This document shows, piece after piece, positions 42,101-56,452 of a DNA stretch of 64,000 nucleotides. The notes beneath the pieces are model-generated. The model worked only from the letters and a program-made list of their open reading frames with translations. It made no database searches and was not told where the DNA came from. Where the stretch lies: the NCBI GenBank assembly GCA_017654935.2, contig CM065713.1, positions 12,847,232 to 12,911,231 of the forward strand, in the 5' to 3' direction. Both the position numbers and the translations under genes were made by a program. The stretch's first letter is position 1. Every line of letters begins with the position of its first letter. The DNA comes from Phymorhynchus buccinoides (Eukaryota; Mollusca; Gastropoda; Neogastropoda; Raphitomidae).

Positions 42101-45100
42101 AAATGGGGCCGAAATTTGCCTTTTAAAGGGGAATGATTGCCGAGTTAGATTTTTGACCGTAGGGAAACGAGGAACGGGACTTTGACTTAATCGGTGTTTT
42201 TGCCAAAAAAACCGCAAAGCGAATCGGGTTCAGGGGAAACGCCGCGCTTTAGCGCATACCCCACCTCCGCCGTTTTTTTTTCCTTTTTAACCCGGAATCG
42301 CTTCAAAATTTTTGTGGCTACCCATTACTTAGTCGTTACCCAGTACTTTTGGGCGTTACCGTTTACTAGGCGTTTACCGGAGTTACTAGGCGTTACTGGT
42401 TACTCGTCCGTTTTTTTGCGGCTAGTTTGCCGCGAGTAAATTATAAAAGTAAAACAAAGACTGGGAACTAGAAAATTGTGCCAGAGGAGGCCTTTGGGCT
42501 TTTTTTACTGAACTTGTGTGGCCCCGGTGGCCATTAAGCCGATGAAGGTTTTTAGCGAGGGGCGTGGTCACCGCTACAAGCTATCTCTGTAAATTTTAAA
42601 TAAAAAAAAAAATCGGGAACTTTTCCCAACACGGTTTGTCGTACTGAGCCCTTCCCGGGCATTTGCCTCCAGTATTGTTTTCCCACCATCTTTGTTATGT
42701 TTACAAATGTTCCCCCCAATAATGTGTTCTGAAAATTTCAGACCCCCAAGAGGACCGTAAAAAACTCCCATTTTCCCCCCCTCTCAGAGGAGGCGGTGGT
42801 CTTGGCCTGCCCACACTCAAGCTCATTCCAGTCCCCTTTTTTGTTATTGGTTTAAGCCTCATTTTAAAAAAAAAAATAGCTTTAGGGGTTCCAGTTCCTG
42901 CCGGTTCAAATCAAAATAAAAATGAAGGGGCTTAGGGGTCACAGTTTTTTCCAGTTGTTTTGCGGGATTTGTTCACAGCATTCATTGCGAGGCTTCGCCA
43001 CCTTTCAACCGTATTAAAAATCAAACTTTCTCCTAAGCCTTCTAAATGGAAGTAGACAAGAGGGGCTTAATTATGACATCAATGGGTCCCCCCCCCCAGA
43101 TGTACAGGAATAACAAGTAAAATGTTTTCCCTCCATCTGAACGTCAAAGGGTTACTCCCCTGACCAGATCTTCTGCTCTTACAACATCTCGTTAGGCCAG
43201 TATTAACCCGAAGGGTCCTCTTTGGCTTCGATCCTCTCAGATCCCGACAGTTGCCGCACCATGAACCCTTGGTGGCGATCGGTCTTTCCTCTTTCCAGGG
43301 GCTTTCGGGTTGGCACAGCTAGATTTTTTAGGGTTGGTTTGTTTTTCTGTGTAACTTTTGTGTTTTTTTTTTGTTCCCCTGTATGTTGACCCCTTCGAAA
43401 CCTTCGAACCAAAAAAACGCCATCTTATCAAAAAAATCAAATGTGTAAACATTGTGATTGTGGGATAACTAAATGTGGAAAGTAAAAAGAGGAGGCCTTT
43501 ATAAATGACAATGACAAATAACTGATGAACCACACAGCCCAACCCACAGGGGAGATCTGGGATTTTTCAAAACCAAATCTTCCTGGATATATATGGCTTT
43601 TTTGCACTTTTTTGACACTCTTTAAAGGAGGGATATTACGATCCCCCTGGGTACCAGCCATAAGTCCCTCTGAAAAACTTTTTAACACAAACTCCTTTAG
43701 ACCAGTTTACCTCTTCCTTGAATACTCTCTTCCCCTCTGATTTCCCTTCGTTTGGCCCCGCACCAGAATCCCCTTTGGCGGCCCATGAACCGTGTGAAAA
43801 ACCTTTTCTCTTTGGCAAGGCTCCTTTCCCCCACTTGGAATAAACGTGTGTCTTTTCTCTACTTCCAAGTTAGGCTCCCAACAGCAGCTTGAGGCTTTCC
43901 CATTTTTTTGGCTTTCCCCCCCCCTTTTATCTGGGCCGTAAGCCGCAATCTCCAAAAAAAACTTTTCCAACGGAAAGTTTTGTCGCCATCTTTATTAAGC
44001 TGCCCCCCCCAAATTGTTGGCGTAAAAACAAAGTGATTGACTTCAGTTTAATCTAAAATGTTTGTTAAAGAAAAATGTCCCATCCCAGGGTCTTTTTAAT
44101 AATACATGCTAAAAAACCAAAGTTTGATCCCCGAATTTATCTAAAAAGCCCCCAAATACGAAAGCAATTCGATGTATTCCAGATTTTCCTATAAAATTAA
44201 GTTAACAAACCTTTGAATGGCGGTTTTTTTCGATAAATAATGGCGCAACCTTGTGAAAGAATTATGAAAACGAAGAAGTCGATTCTGGCATAAGCTCCTC
44301 CATAATAACAAAAGTTTTACTGGCAAAACCTCAGGATTGGCTTCTCTTCAAAAAATATGGGGGTCCTGCCTTTAGTTTAAAACTTTTTATTGTCCCCCAG
44401 TTGCTATGCACACGGTTGTGTCAATGTAAGCCTGTTTTAGTTCCTGCTCAAAAATTGCAAAAAAAACTTTTGTGGTTGGTTGGTAAAAAAAAAAAATTTT
44501 ATGCTTGGAGTTTACTTTTGTCCTGGGTTCTATGCACGTTGTGTTGTGTTGTTGTGCACGTTTTGTTGGTGGGCGTTTGCCAAACTATTTTGTCTTGTCG
44601 TTAGGAAACCATAAACTGAAAGCAGCATTGTGTTGTAACCAGTACATGAAAACTTCAGAATATTGGCGCGATTCCACTGACGTAAAAAAAAAACTAAAAC
44701 TTAGTTTAGGCACATTAAACCGGCAAGCCATTTTAGCATCTTTACCCCTTCAATGAACAGAAAAAAACCAAAAACTGGGGGCGATTTAAACCTTTCCAAT
44801 AAAAAAATTTAAAAAAAAAGAAAACGGCAAGATTTAAACTTTTTTTATTAAAACGGATCCTCAAATTCACAAAAACCTTCAAAATAAAGAATCCTGACAT
44901 GTAATTTAAAATCTGCTTCAATTTCCAAAACTCTTTCTTAAAAAGCTCAAAAACAAAACTTTGATCCCCAAAATGAAAAAAAAAAGTCCCCAAACTAAAG
45001 ATCCCCAAAGTATAAATATTCTCCTGTAAAAATTCAAAGGTTTAATGTTTTGTTATTAAACTGCTAATTTTACAACTCTCTGAAAAAAGAAGAATAAAAA

Positions 45101-47710
45101 TAAAAGTCCTTTGGCTTTTGAAAGCCTCCTCCTTAATAAAAAAAAATTTAACCACTGCTAATTCAAACTCTTTCTTGAAACCTGAGGAAGAAAACAAAAA
45201 TAAATGTCTTGGCTTTTTAATGGAAGGTTCCCTCAATGTATTTGGTTGTTAATTTCTGCTTGGCAAAATTCAAACTCCTTTTTTTCCTTAAATTGCTAAC
45301 AAAAAACTTTGATCCCCCAAAAAAAACAAATTTACAAAATGTCCCCAGTTTAATGAAGGTTCCTCAATGTATTGTTAATTTTTTCTCCCCCCTGGCCCAA
45401 AAAAATTCAAACTCTTTTTTTCTTAAATAACTAGCAAAAAAACTTTTTTTGATCCCCAAAACAAAACAAAGATAAATGTCCCCAGCTTAATGAAGGTTCC
45501 TCAATGCATTGTAATTATCCTGCAAAATTCAAGCTCTTTTTTTTTAAATGCTAACACAAAACTTTGATCCCCAAAACAAAACAAAGATAAATGTCCCCAG
45601 CTTAATGAAGGTTACTCAATGTATTGTAATTCTCCTGCAAAATTAACTCTTTTTCTTAAAATGCTAGCAAAAAACTTTGATCCCTCAAATAAAAAAAAGT
45701 CCTGAGTTTAATGAAGATTTCTCAGTTGTATTTCTCTGCAAAATTCACTCTTTTTAAAAAAACGCTAAACAAAAAAAATTAAAGCAAAAAAAAAAGTCAC
45801 AAGTAATCTAAGGCAATGGCAATTTACTGCAAAAAATAAAAACTGCAAATTTAAAATAACTCAAGAAGAAAAAAAATTAAGTCGGTTTTAAAGACCCCTC
45901 ATCGCTAATAAAAAAAATTAGCCTGAAGATTTCAAACTCTTTCTTTAAAAAAAAAATGTCCTGAAAAGAAAAAGTGAATGGCCCCAGTTTAATTAAGACT
46001 CCTAAATGCATTGCAGTTCTACTGCATAATTTCAAACCCTTCCTATAAATGATGAACCAAAAACTTTGATCCCCAAATAAATAAAAAGTCGCGTTTAATG
46101 AAGATTTACGCAGTGTATTTCTCCTGCAAAATTCAAACACCTTGTCTTAAAATGCTAACAAAAAATGACAAGCAAAATTATTTTTTAAAACGTAATAAGG
46201 CTTTCAATGCATTGCACTTCTCCTAGCAAAAATCCAAACCTTTGTTTTCGTTATTCAACCGCTAAATTTTACACTAACTTCAAGAAGAAAAAAATAAGGC
46301 TTGGTTCTAAAGCTCTCAATAAAAGAAAATTTAAAAGACGAAGAAATTCTGCAAGATTGAAACTCTTTTTTCTTAAAAAGGATCCCCAAACAAAAATAAA
46401 TGAAGATTCCTCAATGTCAATGTAGTTGCTGACAAATTTCAAACTCTTTTTCTTAACGCTAACACAATAACTTTGATCCCCACCAAAACAAAACAAAGAT
46501 AATGTCCCCAGTGTATGAAGGTTCCTCAATGCATTGTAAGATTCTTGCAAAATTCAACTTTTTTGTCTTAAAACGATAACAAAAAACTTTGATCACCAAA
46601 ACAAAACAAAAGATAAATGGTCCCACGCTTAAGGGAAGGGGCCTCAATGTATTGTAATTCGCCTGCAAAAGTCAAACTCTGGTGTTCTAAAAATACTAAC
46701 AAAAAACTTTAACTCTCAAAAACAAAACATAAGATAAATGAAAAAAAACAAGATTAATGGTACCCAGTGTAATGAAGGTTGCCCAATGTAGTTGTGATGT
46801 CTCCTGCAAAATTCAAAACTTTTTTAAAACAGATAACAAAAACACCTTGATCACCAAAACAAAACAAAGATAAATGTCCCAGTGTAATGAAGGTTCCCTC
46901 AATGTATTGTGATTATCATGCTAAATTCAACTCGTTTTTCTTAAAATGACTAAAAATAACTTGACACCAAACCAAATACAAAGATAAATGAAACAAAAAC
47001 AAAGATTAAATGTCCCCAGTTGTAATGAAGGTTCCTCAATGCATTGTAAGTATCATAGCAAAAATTACAATCTCTTTTTATACAAATGCTAACACACAAC
47101 TTTGATCCCAAAAAAAAACAAAGACTAATTGTCCCCAGCTTAAGAAGGTTAACCAATGTATTGTGATTAATCCTGCAAATTAAACCTAGTTTTTCTAAAA
47201 AAGCTCAACAAAACAACTTTGACCCCAAAACAAAACTGTCCCCAGTATAAGGTCCTAATGATTGTAATTCTGCTCGCAAAATTCAAAGTTTCAAACTCTT
47301 TTTCTAAAAAGCAAACCAAAAAAACTTTGATCCCAAAACAAAACTGTCCCCAGTTTAATTAAAGTCCCAAGCCATGTCAATTATTCTGCAAAATTCAAAC
47401 TCTTTTTATTAAAATGTAACAAAAAAACCTGACACCCCCCCCCCCCCCTCCCAAAAAAAAAGCCTGAGTTAATGAAAGATCCCAAAGGCATGTCGTTCTC
47501 CTGCAAAAATCAAACCTTTATGTTTCGTATTAAACTGTAATTTTTACAAAAATGAGCTTCAAGAGAAGAAAAAAAAGTCTAATTTTTTGAAAGATCAATA
47601 ATAAAATAAAATAAAATCTCCGAGCAAACTTCAGATCCTTTTCTTTTTTTAAATGGTAAAAAAACAAAAACATCATCTCTTTAATTAAAAACGTTTTTAT
47701 ATATCAAGGA
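39148..47710. other. Insertion-rich duplicate of 59320-64000 (no reliable gene)
   Basis: Parallels 59320 onward in order: LINE fragment, CA runs, TG block, CpG-rich block, R5, LINE C-terminus and tandem repeat. It carries many extra bases and lengthened homopolymers. For example, exon 8 stop to the AATAAA-like site is about 1010 bases here and 786 there. The segment matching 62970-63500 is missing. ORFs here should not be trusted. Confidence 0.8.
44900..47690. repeat. ~115-bp tandem repeat, first copy (noisy)
   Basis: Units of aactttgatccccaaaacaa, aatgtccccag, ttaatgaaggttcctcaatg and cctgcaaaattcaaactctt repeat about twenty times with many errors. The same unit occupies the right end of the window. 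Confidence 0.8.
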
Positions 47711-48210
47711 NNNNNNNNNNNNNNNNNNNNNNNNNNNNNNNNNNNNNNNNNNNNNNNNNNNNNNNNNNNNNNNNNNNNNNNNNNNNNNNNNNNNNNNNNN
47801 NNNNNNNNNNNNNNNNNNNNNNNNNNNNNNNNNNNNNNNNNNNNNNNNNNNNNNNNNNNNNNNNNNNNNNNNNNNNNNNNNNNNNNNNNNNNNNNNNNNN
47901 NNNNNNNNNNNNNNNNNNNNNNNNNNNNNNNNNNNNNNNNNNNNNNNNNNNNNNNNNNNNNNNNNNNNNNNNNNNNNNNNNNNNNNNNNNNNNNNNNNNN
48001 NNNNNNNNNNNNNNNNNNNNNNNNNNNNNNNNNNNNNNNNNNNNNNNNNNNNNNNNNNNNNNNNNNNNNNNNNNNNNNNNNNNNNNNNNNNNNNNNNNNN
48101 NNNNNNNNNNNNNNNNNNNNNNNNNNNNNNNNNNNNNNNNNNNNNNNNNNNNNNNNNNNNNNNNNNNNNNNNNNNNNNNNNNNNNNNNNNNNNNNNNNNN
48201 NNNNNNNNNN
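47711..48210. other. Assembly gap (500 N)
   Basis: Exactly 500 N, a typical scaffold-join placeholder. It separates two copies of the same genomic segment. Confidence 0.99.
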
Positions 48211-48215
48211 TTGGC

Positions 48216-49660
48216 CCCCCCCCCCCCCCCCCCCCTGGTAATTGTTTGCCCACCAGACCACGATGCCTGCACCCCCCCCCTGGTTATTTTCTGCCCCCCA
48301 GACCACTTTGCCCCCCCATGTTCTTGCTATTGTGGCCCCCAGGGACAACTTGCCCCCCCCCCCCCCTGGTGTAATTGTTTTTTGCCCCACAGACACTGGC
48401 CCCCCCCCCCGGTATTTTTGCCCCCCAGACAATGCCCCACCCCATGGTATGTTTGACCCCCCAGACATTGCCCCCCCCGGGTGAAATGTTGCCCCCCATT
48501 TTTTTTTTTTCCCCCTCTGGATTTTGTATTTTTGCCCCCAGATTTTTTTTTTTTTTTTTTTGGTTATTTTGCCCCCCAGACTCATTTGCCCCCACTCCCT
48601 GGCGGTATTTTTGCCCCCCAGACACTTGCCCCCCCCCCCTCATATTTTTGCCCCCAAGACTCTTGCCGCCCCCCTCTGGTATTTTTGCCCCCCAGACATT
48701 CCCCCCAGACACTTGCCCCCCCCCCCCTGGTATGTTGCCCACCGGACACTTGCCCCCCCCCCCTGGTATTTTTGCCCCCAGACACTTGCCCCACCCCACT
48801 GGTATTTGCCCCCCAGACACTTGCCCCCCCCCTGTTCATTTTGCCCACCGGTCACTTGCCCCCTGTCCTGGTTTTTTGCCCCCTGTACACTTGCCCCCCC
48901 CAGTGTTTTTGCCGCTCCCAGACACTTGCCCCCCCTAGTTTTTTGCCCCCCATACACTCCCAGGTTGACCCCCCTGGGTATTTGTTGCCCCCCAGACACT
49001 TGCCCCACCCCCCCTCCCCAGTATTTTTGCCCCCCAGACACTTGCCCCCCCCCCCCCTATGGTATTTTTGTTGGCCCCCCAGACACTTGCCCCCCCCCCC
49101 GTATTTTTTTTGCCCCCAGACTCTTTGCCGCCCCCCCTGGTATTTTTGCCCCCCAGACATTTGCCCCCCCCACCCCCCGGTATGTTTGCCCCCAGACACT
49201 TGCCCCCCCCCCCCCCCTGGTTATTTTTGCCCCCCCAGACATTTGCCCCCCCCCCACCCCCTGGGTATGTTTGCCCCCCAGACACTTGCCCCCCCCCCCT
49301 GGTATTTTTGCCCCCCAGACACTTGCCCCCCCCCCCTGGGTATTTTGCCCCCGACACTTGCCCCCCCCCCCCCCCCCCGCCCCCCGGTATTGTTGCCCCC
49401 CCAGACACTTGCCCCCCCCCCCCCCACCCCCCCCATTTGCCCCCAGACCCCATTGCCCCCCCCCCCCCCCCCCCCCCCTGGTATTTTTGCCCCCCAGGCT
49501 CTTGCCGCCCCCCCTCCCTGGTATTGTTGCCCCCCAGACCACTTGCCCCCCCCCTGGTATTTTGCCCCCCAGACACTTGCCCCCCCTGGTATTTTTGCCC
49601 CCAGGAGACTTGTCCCCCCCCCTGGTATTTTTTGCCCCCCCAGACACTTGCAGCAGTGCA
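48216..49660 (+). repeat. C-rich minisatellite, second copy
   Basis: Same unit as 27113-29207, truncated on the left by the gap. It ends with the same cacttgcagcagtgcagcag boundary. Confidence 0.92.
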
Positions 49661-49704
49661 GCAGCTACCCCTTTTTTTCTTTTCTTTTTTTCCTTTTTTT
49701 TAAG

Positions 49705-49880
49705 GGGGGCACAGTGTGAGGAGGGTGTGTGGGCACACTTGGAAAACCTAGCTATCAATTTGGCCATACCAGGCAGCGGGATTTCTCCCTGCTCTTACCG
49801 ACTTTCAACTGCCGTGGGATTTTTTATGTGCGTAAAGCTAGCTTGAAAGTCAGACTAGCTTTAAGTCCCCATCCGAAAGT
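49705..49880 (-). mobile_element. SINE family 2 3' fragment, second copy
   Basis: Duplicate of 29250-29432. Confidence 0.65.
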
Positions 49881-50201
49881 GCAGTCGCCGATTCCTTCTG
49901 TTCGACCGTTTGAAAGATTTTCAATCGACCAAATTTTTCCTTTGCGATTAACTTTCTACTCGCTCTGTCAAAAGAAGGGAAAATTGCGTCACATAATCTG
50001 AAAGGCAGATTTTAAAGCGGTTTTCGTCAAACCAATGCGAAGAATAGGAGGGCCGGTATCCGGGATCCAGGGTGGTAGGGGTGGGGTGTTACCTGGGTTC
50101 TGTAACACCCCCCCCCCACCACCCCCCCCCCCACCCACCAAAAATAAAACCCCCAAAAGAAAAGAAATAGATGGAGATTGGGAAAGAAGTCATTACTGTA
50201 G

Positions 50202-53200
50202 CAGACCTGTTTACTCTACTCTTTTCGAGTAGTATTCTACTCGATTTGGACCTCTACTACTCTTCAAAACTGAAAACAATGCTCTAATTACTCATTTTCA
50301 GTGAACATTATTTGATGGTTTAATGAAGAGGACTACTCATATCACACCAACACTACTCATTTTCAGCTATCCAGACTACTCCAGACTTGTGTAGGGGGTA
50401 AACAGGTCTGTACTCATTTCAGCTACCCAGACTACTCAAGACTTGTGTAGGGGGTTAAACAGGTCTGTACTCATTTCAGCTATTTCAGACTACTCAAGAC
50501 GTGTGTAGGGGGTAAACAGGGTCTGTACTCATTTCCGATATCAGCTATTCAGACTACTCAAGTGTGGTGTAGGGGGTAAACAGGTCTGTACTCATTTCAG
50601 CTATCCAGACTACTCAAGACTGGTGTAGGGGGTAAACAGGTCTTTACTCATTTCAGCTATCCAGACTACTCAAGACTTGTGTAGGGGGTAAACAGGTCTG
50701 TACTCATTTCAGCTATCCAGACTACTCAAGACTTGTGTAGGGGGCGGTAAACAGGTCTGTACTCATTTTCAGCTATCCAGACTACTCAAGACTTGTGTAG
50801 GGGGTAAACAGGTCTGTACTCATTTCAGCTATCCAGACTACTCAAGACTTGTGTAGGGGGTAAACAGGTTCTGTACTCATTTCAGCTATCCAGACTACTC
50901 AGGACTGGTGTAGGGGGTAAACAGGTCTGTACTCATTTCAGCTATCCAGACTACTCAAGACTTGTGTAGGGGGTAAACAGGTCTGTCATTTCAGCTATCC
51001 AGACTACTCAAGAACTTGTGTAGGGGGTAAACAGGTCTGTCATCATTCACAAACATTGCTAGACCATCTAAGGTCATCCAGACTACTCAAGACTTGTGTA
51101 GGGTGTAAACAGGTCTGTACTCATTTCAGCTATCCAGACTACTCAAGACTGGTGTAGGGGGTAAACAGGTCTGTACTCATTTCAGCTATCCAGACTACTT
51201 TAAGACTTGTGTAGGGGGTAAACAGGTCTGTCATTTCAGCCATCCAGACTACTCAAGACTTGTGTAGGGGGTAAACAGGTCTGTCATTTCAGCTACCCAG
51301 ACTACTCAAGACTGGTGCAGGGGGTAAACAGGTCTGTACTCATTTCAGCTATCCAGACTACTCAAGACTTGTGTAGGGGGTAAACAGGTCTGTACTCATT
51401 TCAGCTATCCAGACTACTCCAGACTTGTGTAGGGGGTAAACAGGTCTGTACTCATTTCAGCTATCCAGACTACTCCAGATTGTGTTGGTGTAGGGGGTAA
51501 AAACAGGTCTGTACTCATTCCAGCTATCCAGACTACTCAAGACTTGTGTGTAGGGGGTAAACAGGTCTGTACTCATTTCAGCTACCCAGACTACTCAAGA
51601 CTTGTGTAGGGGGTAAACAGGTCTGTACTCATTTCAGCTACCCAGACTACTCAAGACTGGTGTAGGGGGTAAACAGGTCTGTACTCATTTCAGCTACCCA
51701 GACTACTCAAGACTGGTGTAGGGGGTAAACAGGTATGTACTCATTTCAGCTACCCAGACTACTCAAGACTGGTGTAGGGGGTAAACAGGTCTGTACTCAT
51801 TTCAGCTATCCAGACTACTCAAGACTTGTGTAGGGGGTAAACAGGTCTGTACTCATTTCAGCTACCCAGACTACTCAAGGACTTGTGTAGGGGGTAAACA
51901 GGTCTGTACTCATTTCAGCTACCCAGACTACTCAAGACTGGTGTAGGGGGTAAACATGTCTGTACTCATTTCAGCTACCCAGACTACTCAAGACTGGTGT
52001 AGGGGGTAAAACAGGTCTGTACTCATTTCAGCTAATCCAGACTACTCAAGACTGGTGTAGGGGGTAAACAGGTCTGTACTCATTTCAGCTACCCAGACTA
52101 CTCAAGACTGGTGTAGGGGGTAAACATGGTCTGTACTCATTTCAGCTACCCAGACTACTCAAGACTTGTGTAGGGGGTAAACAGGTCTGTACTCATTTCA
52201 GCTACCCAGACTACTCAAGACTGGTGTAGGGGGTAAACAGGTCTGTACTCATTTCAGCTACCCAGACTACTCAAGACTTGTGTAGGGGGTAAAAACAGGT
52301 CTGTACTCATTTCAGCTACCCAGACTACTCAAGACTTGTGTAGGGGGTAAACAGGTCTGTCATTTCAGCTATCCAGACTAATCAAGACTGGTGTAGGGGG
52401 TAAACAGGTCTGTCATTTCAGCCATCCAGACTACTCAAGACTTGTGTAGGGTGTAAACAGGTCTGTACTCATTTCAGCTATCCAGACTACTCAAGACTGG
52501 TGTAGGGGGTAAACAGGTCTGTACTCATTTCAGCTATCCAGACTACTCAAGACTTGTGTAGGGGGTAAACAGGTCTGTCATTTCAGCTATCCAGACTACT
52601 CAAAGACTTGTGTAGGGGGTAAACAGGTCTGTCATTTCAGCTACCCAGACTACTCAAGACTGGTGTAGGGGGTAAACAGGTCTGTACTCATTTCAGCTAT
52701 CCAGACTACTCAAGACTTGTGTAGGGGGTAAACAGGTCTGTACTCATTTCAGCTATCCAGACTACTCCAGACTTGTGTAGGGGGTAAACAGGTCTGTACT
52801 CATTTCAGCTATCCAGACTACTCAAGACTTGTGTAGGGGGTAAACAGGTCTGTACTCATTTCAGCTATCCAGACTACTCAAGACTTGTGTAGGGGGTAAA
52901 CAGGTCTGTACTCATTTCAGCTACCCAGACTACTCAAGACTTGTGTAGGGGGTAAACAGGTCTGTACTCATTTCAGCTATCCAGACTACTCAAGACTGGT
53001 GTAGGGGGTAAACAGGTCTGTACTCATTTCAGCTACCCAGACTACTCAAGACTGGTGTAGGGGGTAAACAGGTATGTACTCATTTCAGCTACCCAGACTA
53101 CTCAAAGACTGGTGTAGGGGGTAAACAGGTCTGTACTCATTTCAGCTACCCAGACTACTCAAGACTTGTGTAGGGGGTAAACAGGTCTGTACTCATTTCA

Positions 53201-55101
53201 GCTATCCAGACTACTCAAGACTTGTGTAGGGGGTAAACAGGTCTGTACTCATTTCAGCTATCCAGACTACTCAAGACTGGTGTAGGGGGTAAACAGGTCT
53301 GTACTCATTTCAGCTATCCAGACTACTCAAGACTTGTGTAGGGGGTAAACAGGTCTGTACTCATTTCAGCTACCCAGACTACTCAAGACTGGTGTAGGGG
53401 GTAAACAGGTCTGTACTCATTTCAGCTACCCAGACTACTCAAGACTGGTGTAGGGGGTAAACAGGTCTGTACTCATTTCAGCTACCCAGACTACTCAAGA
53501 CTTGTGTAGGGGGTAAACAGGTCTGTACTCATTTCAGCTACCCAGACTACTCAAGACTGGTGTAGGGGGTAAACAGGTCTGTACTCATTTCAGCTATCCA
53601 GACTACTCAAGACTTGTGTAGGGGGTAAACAGGTCTGTACTCATTTCAGCTACCCAGACTACTCAAGACTTGTGTAGGGGGTAAACAGGTCTGTACTCAT
53701 TTCAGCTATCCAGACTACTCAAGACTTGTGTAGGGGGTAAACAGGTCTGTACTCATTTCAGCTACCCAGACTACTCAAGACTTGTGTAGGGGGGTAAACA
53801 GGTCTGTACTCATTTCAGCTACCCAGACTACTCAAGACTTGGTGTAGGGGTAAACAGGTCTGTACTCATTTCAGCTACCCAGACTACTCAAGACTTGTGT
53901 AGGGTGTAAACAGGTCTGTACTCATTTCAGCTACCCAGACTACTCAAGACTGGTGTAGGGGGTAAACAGGTCTGTACTCATTTCAGCTATCCAGACTACT
54001 CAAGACTTGTGTAGGGGGTAAACAGGTCTGTACTCATTTCAGCTACCCAGACTACTCAAGACTTGTGTAGGGGGTAAACAGGTCTGTACTCATTTCAGCT
54101 ACCCAGACTACTCAAGACTGGTGTAGGGGGTAAACAGGTCTGTACTCATTTCAGCTACCCAGACTACTCAAGACTTGTGTAGGGTGTAAACAGGTCTGTA
54201 CTCATTTCAGCTACCCAGACTACTCAAGACTGGTGTAGGGGGTAAACAGGTCTGTACTCATTTCAGCTATCCAGACTACTCAAGACTTGTGTAGGGGGTA
54301 AACAGGTCTGTACTCATTTCAGCTACCCAGACTACTCAAGACTGGTGTAGGGGGTAAACAGGTCTGTACTCATTTCAGCTATCCAGACTACTCAAGACTT
54401 GTGTAGGGTGTAAACAGGTCTGTACTCATTTCAGCTATCCAGACTACTCAAGACTTGTGTAGGGTGTAAACAGGTCTGTACTCATTTCAGCTATCCAGAC
54501 TACTCAAGACTTGTGTAGGGGGTAAACAGGTCTGTACTCATTTCAGCTACCCAGACTACTCAAGACTTGTGTAGGGTGGGTAAACAGGTCTGTACTCATT
54601 TCAGCTATCCAGACTACTCAAGACTTGTGTAGGGGGTAAACAGGTCTGTACTCATTTCAGCTATCCAGACTACTCAAGACTTGTGTAGGGGGTAAACAGG
54701 TCTGTACTCATTTCAGCTACCCAGACTACTCAAGACTTGTGTAGGGTGTAAACAGGTCTGTACTCATTTCAGCTATCCAGACTACTCAAGACTGGTGTAG
54801 GGGGTAAACAGGTCTGTACTCATTTCAGCTATCCAGACTACTCAAGACTTGTGTAGGGGGTAAACAGGTCTGTACTCATTTCAGCTATCCAGACTACTCA
54901 AGACTTGTGTAGGGGGGTAAACAGGTCTGTACTCATTTCAGCTATCCAGACTACTCAAGACTTGTGTAGGGGGTAAACAGGTCTGTACTCGATCATTTCA
55001 GCTATCCAGACTACTCAAGACTGGTGTAGGGGGTAAACAGCTCTGTACTCATTTCAGCTGTCCAGACTACTCAAGACATGTGTAGGGGGTAAACAGGTCT
55101 G
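50202..55101 (+). repeat. 56-bp satellite inside a TIR element, second copy
   Basis: About 87 units, cleaner than the first copy. Left boundary gtagCAGACCTGTTTAC; right boundary GTAAACAGGTCTGctgt. Six flanking bases are CTGTAG (left) and CTGTTT (right), a possible eroded target duplication. Units carry t/c (atccaga, acccaga) and t/g (cttgtg, ctggtg) variants in mixed order. Confidence 0.93.
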
Positions 55102-55454
55102 CTGTTTGATTGTCCTTGGGTACCTTTTAAATGGGTTTTCGCTCTTTATTTTCATGAAAAAGCTTCAGCTTCAGAGGGCGTTGCCCCATCGGGGGCCTAC
55201 ACTGGCCATCATACCCCTGCCCTTGTTTGTAACCCCCCCCCCCCCCCCCCCCCCTGTCTAATGTATCCAAGGTCTGGCCCTGAATAGAGATATTTGACCC
55301 TTGTTTGTCTGCGTGTGAATATAATTAATTTGCTATATTTGATGTTTATATAATATGTGTTTATCCGCCTACAGATGTACTGTATTAATGCTAGTATTTA
55401 TTGTAGCTTTTGTGTATTACTTTATGTGGTGCTTATTTATGTTTTATTTTAATC

Positions 55455-55537
55455 ATTTGTAAAGCGCAAAGAGCTCCAGTTTAACTGAGAGGTGTTGCGC
55501 TATATACAAAAAATCATCATTATTATTATTATTATAT
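55455..55537 (+). repeat. Short GCGC..TATA element with ATT tail, copy 4
   Basis: Duplicate of the element at 35145-35222. Confidence 0.6.
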
Positions 55538-55618
55538 CAAATTTTTTAAAGGTGTTTTCTGTTTGTGTGGTTGTTTCAAAGTTGTAAAGTCGGTGTGGTG
55601 TGTGTGTGTGTGTCTGCT

Positions 55619-55649
<31 letters not shown>

Positions 55650-55836
55650 CTGTGTGTGTCTGTCTGTGTGTGTGTGTGTTCACTTAAATGCTAAACTATT
55701 ACTGTATATAAGCATACTTCCACTATAGTTCCAGTAGGTTCAACGATTTTTAAAATTTGATTTGATCTTTGTAGCTGAACTGGGATTACGTTGATATGGC
55801 GTTGTCATCCTGTTGATGTCCTATTTTCTTTTCCAG

Positions 55837-55900
55837 TGCTGTCCGGGATGGTGTCGCACTGATCTCGGGGGTCAAAGGGCAGTTAAATCCGCCGCGCAAG
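55837..55900 (+). CDS. CBR1: CBR1 exon 7, second copy
   Basis: Sequence identical to 35519-35582, including both splice sites, and in the same order relative to the satellite, MITEs, SINE and exon 8. It is either a haplotype copy or an assembly duplicate. If the duplication were real, this would be a duplicated 3' gene end. Confidence 0.85.
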
Positions 55901-56452
55901 GTACACAGTATTAATAATTTTCTTCTTCTGTACTAACTGCTACCCATCCCACACACACATTACACATAGTCATGCGCACACAACAAAAGTACACATGTAT
56001 ACAAGCACATCGTCGGTGACATTCACAAACCTCATATCTCAATGTTGGTAGTTTTGAGAAAAACGAATTTAACTGTTTTAAAAAGTAACTGCGCTGGCCA
56101 CAATTGATTAACTATGATGAATATGTTGTTTGAGATATTGCGAGTTAAGTCCTGCATTCTGTTAAAATTACTGAAAACATTTTTTTTAGACTTGAAAAGA
56201 ACGAAGATACGAGGTTTTGTCCTTAACTAGATCTGAATTTGGGATTTACGAGGGTTTTTTCTATGTTCACAATCTCATTTACCCCAGATAGAAAGTCGTT
56301 AGAGATACAAGCTTTTGGTGGAAGGTGGCGGGAAAAATGAAAAGAACTGACTATGTATCTAACTCAACCCCCCCCCCCCCCCCCCCAAATCGAGATACGA
56401 GGTTTGTGAATGTCACCGACGACATGCAACTTTCTTACATGCACACCTTTTA

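Noticed and set aside
39148..47710. Many ORFs of 60-190 codons in the first duplicate
   Set aside because: The sequence is full of insertions relative to the cleaner second copy, where the corresponding frames do not exist.
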